This document shows positions 61,889 to 64,000 of a stretch of DNA of 64,000 nucleotides, piece after piece. The notes under the pieces are model-generated. The model did no database searches. It had not been told where the DNA came from and saw only the letters and a program-made list of their open reading frames with translations. A program made the translations under genes and the position numbers. The DNA comes from an uncultured Eubacteriales bacterium (GTDB taxonomy: Bacteria > Bacillota > Clostridia > UBA1381 > UMGS1253): NCBI GenBank assembly GCA_902492065.1, contig CABUKE010000001.1:1-64000 (forward strand), in the 5' to 3' direction. Position 1 is the stretch's first letter. Every line of letters begins with the position of its first letter.

Positions 61889-62734
61889 ATGTTGAATTTA
61901 CCCATTCAGATTACCATGAACGCGCCAAAAGCAAAGCCGGTGATGTACCTGCCGGTTGATGCAATCCGCCCCAACCCCTACCAGCCGCGGCGACACTTTG
62001 ACCAGAAGGCGCTCGAGGAGCTCGCCGAGTCAATCAAGAGCTACGGCGTGCTCCAGCCTATCAGCGTGCGGCGGCAGACGTCGTCGATTTATGAGCTGGT
62101 GGCAGGGGAGCGGCGGTTGCGTGCGTCCAAGCTGGCGGGGCTGGAAACAGTGCCGGTCATTGTGACCGACTTTGACGAAAGCGATTCTGCGCTCGTCGCT
62201 TTGCTGGAGAATCTCCAGCGCGAGGACCTCTCCTACATGGAGGAGGCACAGGGCTATGCGCACTTGATCAACCAGCACCATCTCACGCAGGAGGAGGTCG
62301 CAGCAAAGGTCGGAAAGAACCAGTCCACGATTGCCAACAAGCTTCGTATTTTAAAGCTCGGGCCTCTGGTAAAGAAAATTTTGGCGGATAACAACCTCAC
62401 TGAGCGGCACGCCCGCGCGCTTTTGAAGCTCGACGACGAGCAGGCACAGCTCAGCATTTTGAAGCAGGTGTGTGAGCAGGGGCTCAACGTCGCGCAGACG
62501 GAACGACTCATCGAGGCGGCAATCGAAAAAGAAAACGCGCCCGCTAAGCCGCGCAAGAAAAATTTCTTCGTCGGGCACAGCAACGTGCGCATTATTGTCA
62601 ACACAATTAAGCAATCCATCAAGATGATTCGCGACGCGGGGATGGACGCCTCCATGCGTGAGATTACGAGTGACGACTACATCGAATACACCATAAAAAT
62701 ATGCAAAAAGCCTCCGCAGAAGCAGCAGGGATAA
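61889..62734 (+). CDS. noc: ParB/Spo0J-family DNA-binding protein, Noc-like
   Basis: A 281-aa chromosome-organisation protein. The N-terminal CTPase/ParB fold (about 18-115) has IRPNPYQPRRHFDQKAL and GERRLRASKLAG (about 73-84) with ENLQREDLSYMEEAQGY. A helix-turn-helix lies at about 132-157 (TQEEVAAKVGKNQSTIANKLRILKL), then a C-terminal dimerisation region. Noc and ParB are paralogues. Position right after rsmG suggests Noc, which prevents septation over the nucleoid. However, the N-terminus lacks the obvious amphipathic membrane helix of B. subtilis Noc, so Spo0J-like function is possible. CAAGGAGGATACT precedes the ATG. Confidence 0.82.
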   Translation: MLNLPIQITMNAPKAKPVMYLPVDAIRPNPYQPRRHFDQKALEELAESIKSYGVLQPISVRRQTSSIYELVAGERRLRASKLAGLETVPVIVTDFDESDSALVALLENLQREDLSYMEEAQGYAHLINQHHLTQEEVAAKVGKNQSTIANKLRILKLGPLVKKILADNNLTERHARALLKLDDEQAQLSILKQVCEQGLNVAQTERLIEAAIEKENAPAKPRKKNFFVGHSNVRIIVNTIKQSIKMIRDAGMDASMREITSDDYIEYTIKICKKPPQKQQG

Positions 62735-62738
62735 CAAT

Positions 62739-62771
62739 AACGCGCCGGATAGAACATCCGGCGCGTTTTAT
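62739..62771. terminator. Bidirectional terminator after noc
   Basis: AACGCGCCGGAT (62739-62750) pairs exactly with ATCCGGCGCGTT (62756-62767) and is followed by TTATT. It serves the convergent noc and FAD oxidoreductase genes. Confidence 0.85.
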
Positions 62772-62779
62772 TGATTGGA

Positions 62780-64000
62780 TTATTTAAAATATGCGCCCGC
62801 CTCACGCAGCACGGCGCGCAGCGCGTCGGTATCGACCTTATGTACGTCGCCGCCGTTTGCAAGCACTGCCGCCGCGCCGGCCGCCTGCCCAGTCGTGAGA
62901 CACGCGGGCATAATCCTTACACTCGCGAGGATGGAGCGGTCGCAGCTGATACATCTGCCTGCGACCAACACATTGTCAAGCCCCTTTGGTGTCAGGCAGC
63001 GGTATGGCACGCCGTACGACTCGCCCGCCTGGTAGCGGGCCTCGCGCCGCTGACTTTCCTCACGCGGAATCTCGCCCTTGCTGCCCTTTTTCGTATGGAT
63101 GTCGATATAGTAGCAGCAGCGGCTGATCTCGTCATCGAAATTGCGGCGCGCGTAGTAGTCCTCTGCGTTGAGCTCGTAGTCGCCCATGATGCGCCGCGAC
63201 TCCCGGATGCCCATAAGCGGCGCGGTCTCGCCGATATACGACGCGCGGAAGGCTGGGACATACTTCCGAAGCGCGTCCGCGATTGACCAGGCAATCTTGC
63301 GCCCTTCAAAAAATGCCGCCGATACCGACGCGGGATTCGTCGCGTCCACGTCGTAGACATGATTTGCATTAAAGCCGACCGTGCCCCTTGTCGTCAGGTT
63401 CTGGCAGAAGTGCTTGTCGACGATATGCAGGTATTCGTCCCCCTCCGCCCATTGCTTGATGGGACTGTTCGGGTTGTGGTCAAAGTGCATGCTTGGAGCA
63501 TCTAAGTACGCTTTTTCATCTACATTGGCAATGGAAAAGCAATGTGTCGCCAGTTGGGTTTCCTGCGTTTCATTGTCGCCGAACTTATACTCTGCGCCCG
63601 CCCATGCGGCAAGGTCGCCGTCGCCCGTCGCGTCGATGTACGTCTTGGCAGAATATGCGCTGAGACCGGATTTGTTCGATACAATGACCGCCTGGACGTG
63701 ACCGTTTTCCGCCTCAACACCGGCAAGTGTGGTACAGAACAGCACGTCCACGCCTGCGCTTTCCATCAGCTCGTCGTAAGTGCGCTTGAGCCCCTCCGGC
63801 TCAATGGGGGTCCAGTCCTTGCCGTGGATTTCGTGCGGGTACAGCTCGCATGCACGGTCGTAGACCTCCTCTGCAATCCCGGCATAGATGACCCGTACGC
63901 CGTCCGTCATCGGGCACCACGCCGGCACCATTCCCATGGTGCCCATACCGCCGAGGCTTCCCGTCGCCTCAACCAGCAGCACCTTTGCGCCGCCGCGCGC
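62780..64000 (-). CDS. FAD-dependent oxidoreductase, partial (N-terminus beyond the window)
   Basis: The gene runs off the right edge, with the frame open to 64000; at least 406 residues are visible. The FAD_oxidored family layout is clear. Near the visible start LLVEATGSLGGMGTMGMVPAW follows the Rossmann beta-strand, AKTYIDATGDGDLAAWAGAEY marks the second FAD-contact segment, and LDNVLVAGRCISCDRSILASVRIMPACLTTGQAAGAAA is the C-terminal FAD-binding signature. This group occurs in gut carbohydrate or sulfonate loci, but the substrate is unknown. The glycine-rich dinucleotide motif should lie in the missing N-terminal part. Confidence 0.85.
   Translation of the reverse strand, partial: ARGGAKVLLVEATGSLGGMGTMGMVPAWCPMTDGVRVIYAGIAEEVYDRACELYPHEIHGKDWTPIEPEGLKRTYDELMESAGVDVLFCTTLAGVEAENGHVQAVIVSNKSGLSAYSAKTYIDATGDGDLAAWAGAEYKFGDNETQETQLATHCFSIANVDEKAYLDAPSMHFDHNPNSPIKQWAEGDEYLHIVDKHFCQNLTTRGTVGFNANHVYDVDATNPASVSAAFFEGRKIAWSIADALRKYVPAFRASYIGETAPLMGIRESRRIMGDYELNAEDYYARRNFDDEISRCCYYIDIHTKKGSKGEIPREESQRREARYQAGESYGVPYRCLTPKGLDNVLVAGRCISCDRSILASVRIMPACLTTGQAAGAAAVLANGGDVHKVDTDALRAVLREAGAYFK

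Noticed and set aside
1..64000. tRNA or rRNA genes
   Set aside because: I examined the intergenic gaps for T-loop sequences and cloverleaf arms and for rRNA-conserved stretches and saw none.

Overview
The window reads as a stretch of chromosome from an anaerobic, endospore-forming Clostridia-class Firmicute, probably a gut carbohydrate degrader. The evidence is a spoIIAA-spoIIAB-sigF sporulation operon, a SCIFF (six-cysteine) peptide with its radical SAM maturase, mini-RNase III, a noc-like ParB gene after rsmG, a perfect CIRCE heat-shock operator, strong AGGAGG ribosome binding sites and sigma-A promoters with 16-18 nt spacers. Genus cannot be decided from the sequence alone. I found no rRNA, tRNA, CRISPR array, prophage or transposase gene.

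Layout. 1-2.5 kb: a minus-strand pair of sugar ABC permeases without a binding protein or ATPase beside them. 3-9.2 kb: a fused pgk-tpiA gene, gpmI and gyrA. 9.2-11.3 kb: an AraC regulator and an AI-2E-type membrane protein, then secA (11.6-14.3 kb). 14.4-15.7 kb: two adjacent, related membrane proteins of unknown role. 15.9-21 kb: cysE, cysS, mrnC, a split transketolase and a GNAT acetyltransferase. 21-22.7 kb: scfA-scfB. 22.7-26.4 kb (minus): a large SLH-domain surface protein, yqeY and rpsU. 26.6-33.4 kb: a UgtP-like glycolipid glycosyltransferase, ispD, a flavodoxin-like protein, ispF and a 1,250-residue secreted heparinase-like lyase. 33.5-38.6 kb: the str operon (L7Ae-like protein, rpsL, rpsG, fusA, tuf). 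38.7-42 kb: a GH2 glycosidase with a divergent AraC regulator, then an Lrp-type regulator. 42-44 kb: htpG under CIRCE. 44.2-47.9 kb: spoIIAA-spoIIAB-sigF, a candidate structured small RNA and a phosphosugar mutase. 48-51.4 kb: leuCDB and a small AT-rich XRE regulator bordered by palindromes. 51.6-55.5 kb (minus): rlmB, and ACT protein-hom-lysC. 55.8-64 kb: a DivIVA-like coiled-coil protein, uppP, a YycI-like protein, ygiQ, folD, rsmG, noc and the C-terminal part of an FAD oxidoreductase cut by the window edge.

How the genes fit together. The lower-glycolysis block, split transketolase, phosphosugar mutase, GH2 enzyme, heparinase-like lyase and sugar permeases point to fermentative growth on complex carbohydrate. 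IspD/IspF and UppP support isoprenoid and cell-wall lipid carrier supply, and the glycosyltransferase and phosphoglucomutase support glycolipid synthesis. LysC, Hom, LeuBCD, CysE and FolD support amino-acid and C1 metabolism. The most useful non-coding signals are a nested rod-shaped RNA of about 190 nt between sigF and the phosphosugar mutase gene (6S-like), a long structured rpsL-rpsG intercistronic RNA, terminator hairpins placed as attenuators (scfA/scfB and the Lrp-gene leader), and an extended CIRCE palindrome. No single locus is a clearly new multi-gene system. The best candidates for undescribed biology are these RNAs, the permease with a 165-residue cytoplasmic extension, and the paired membrane proteins.
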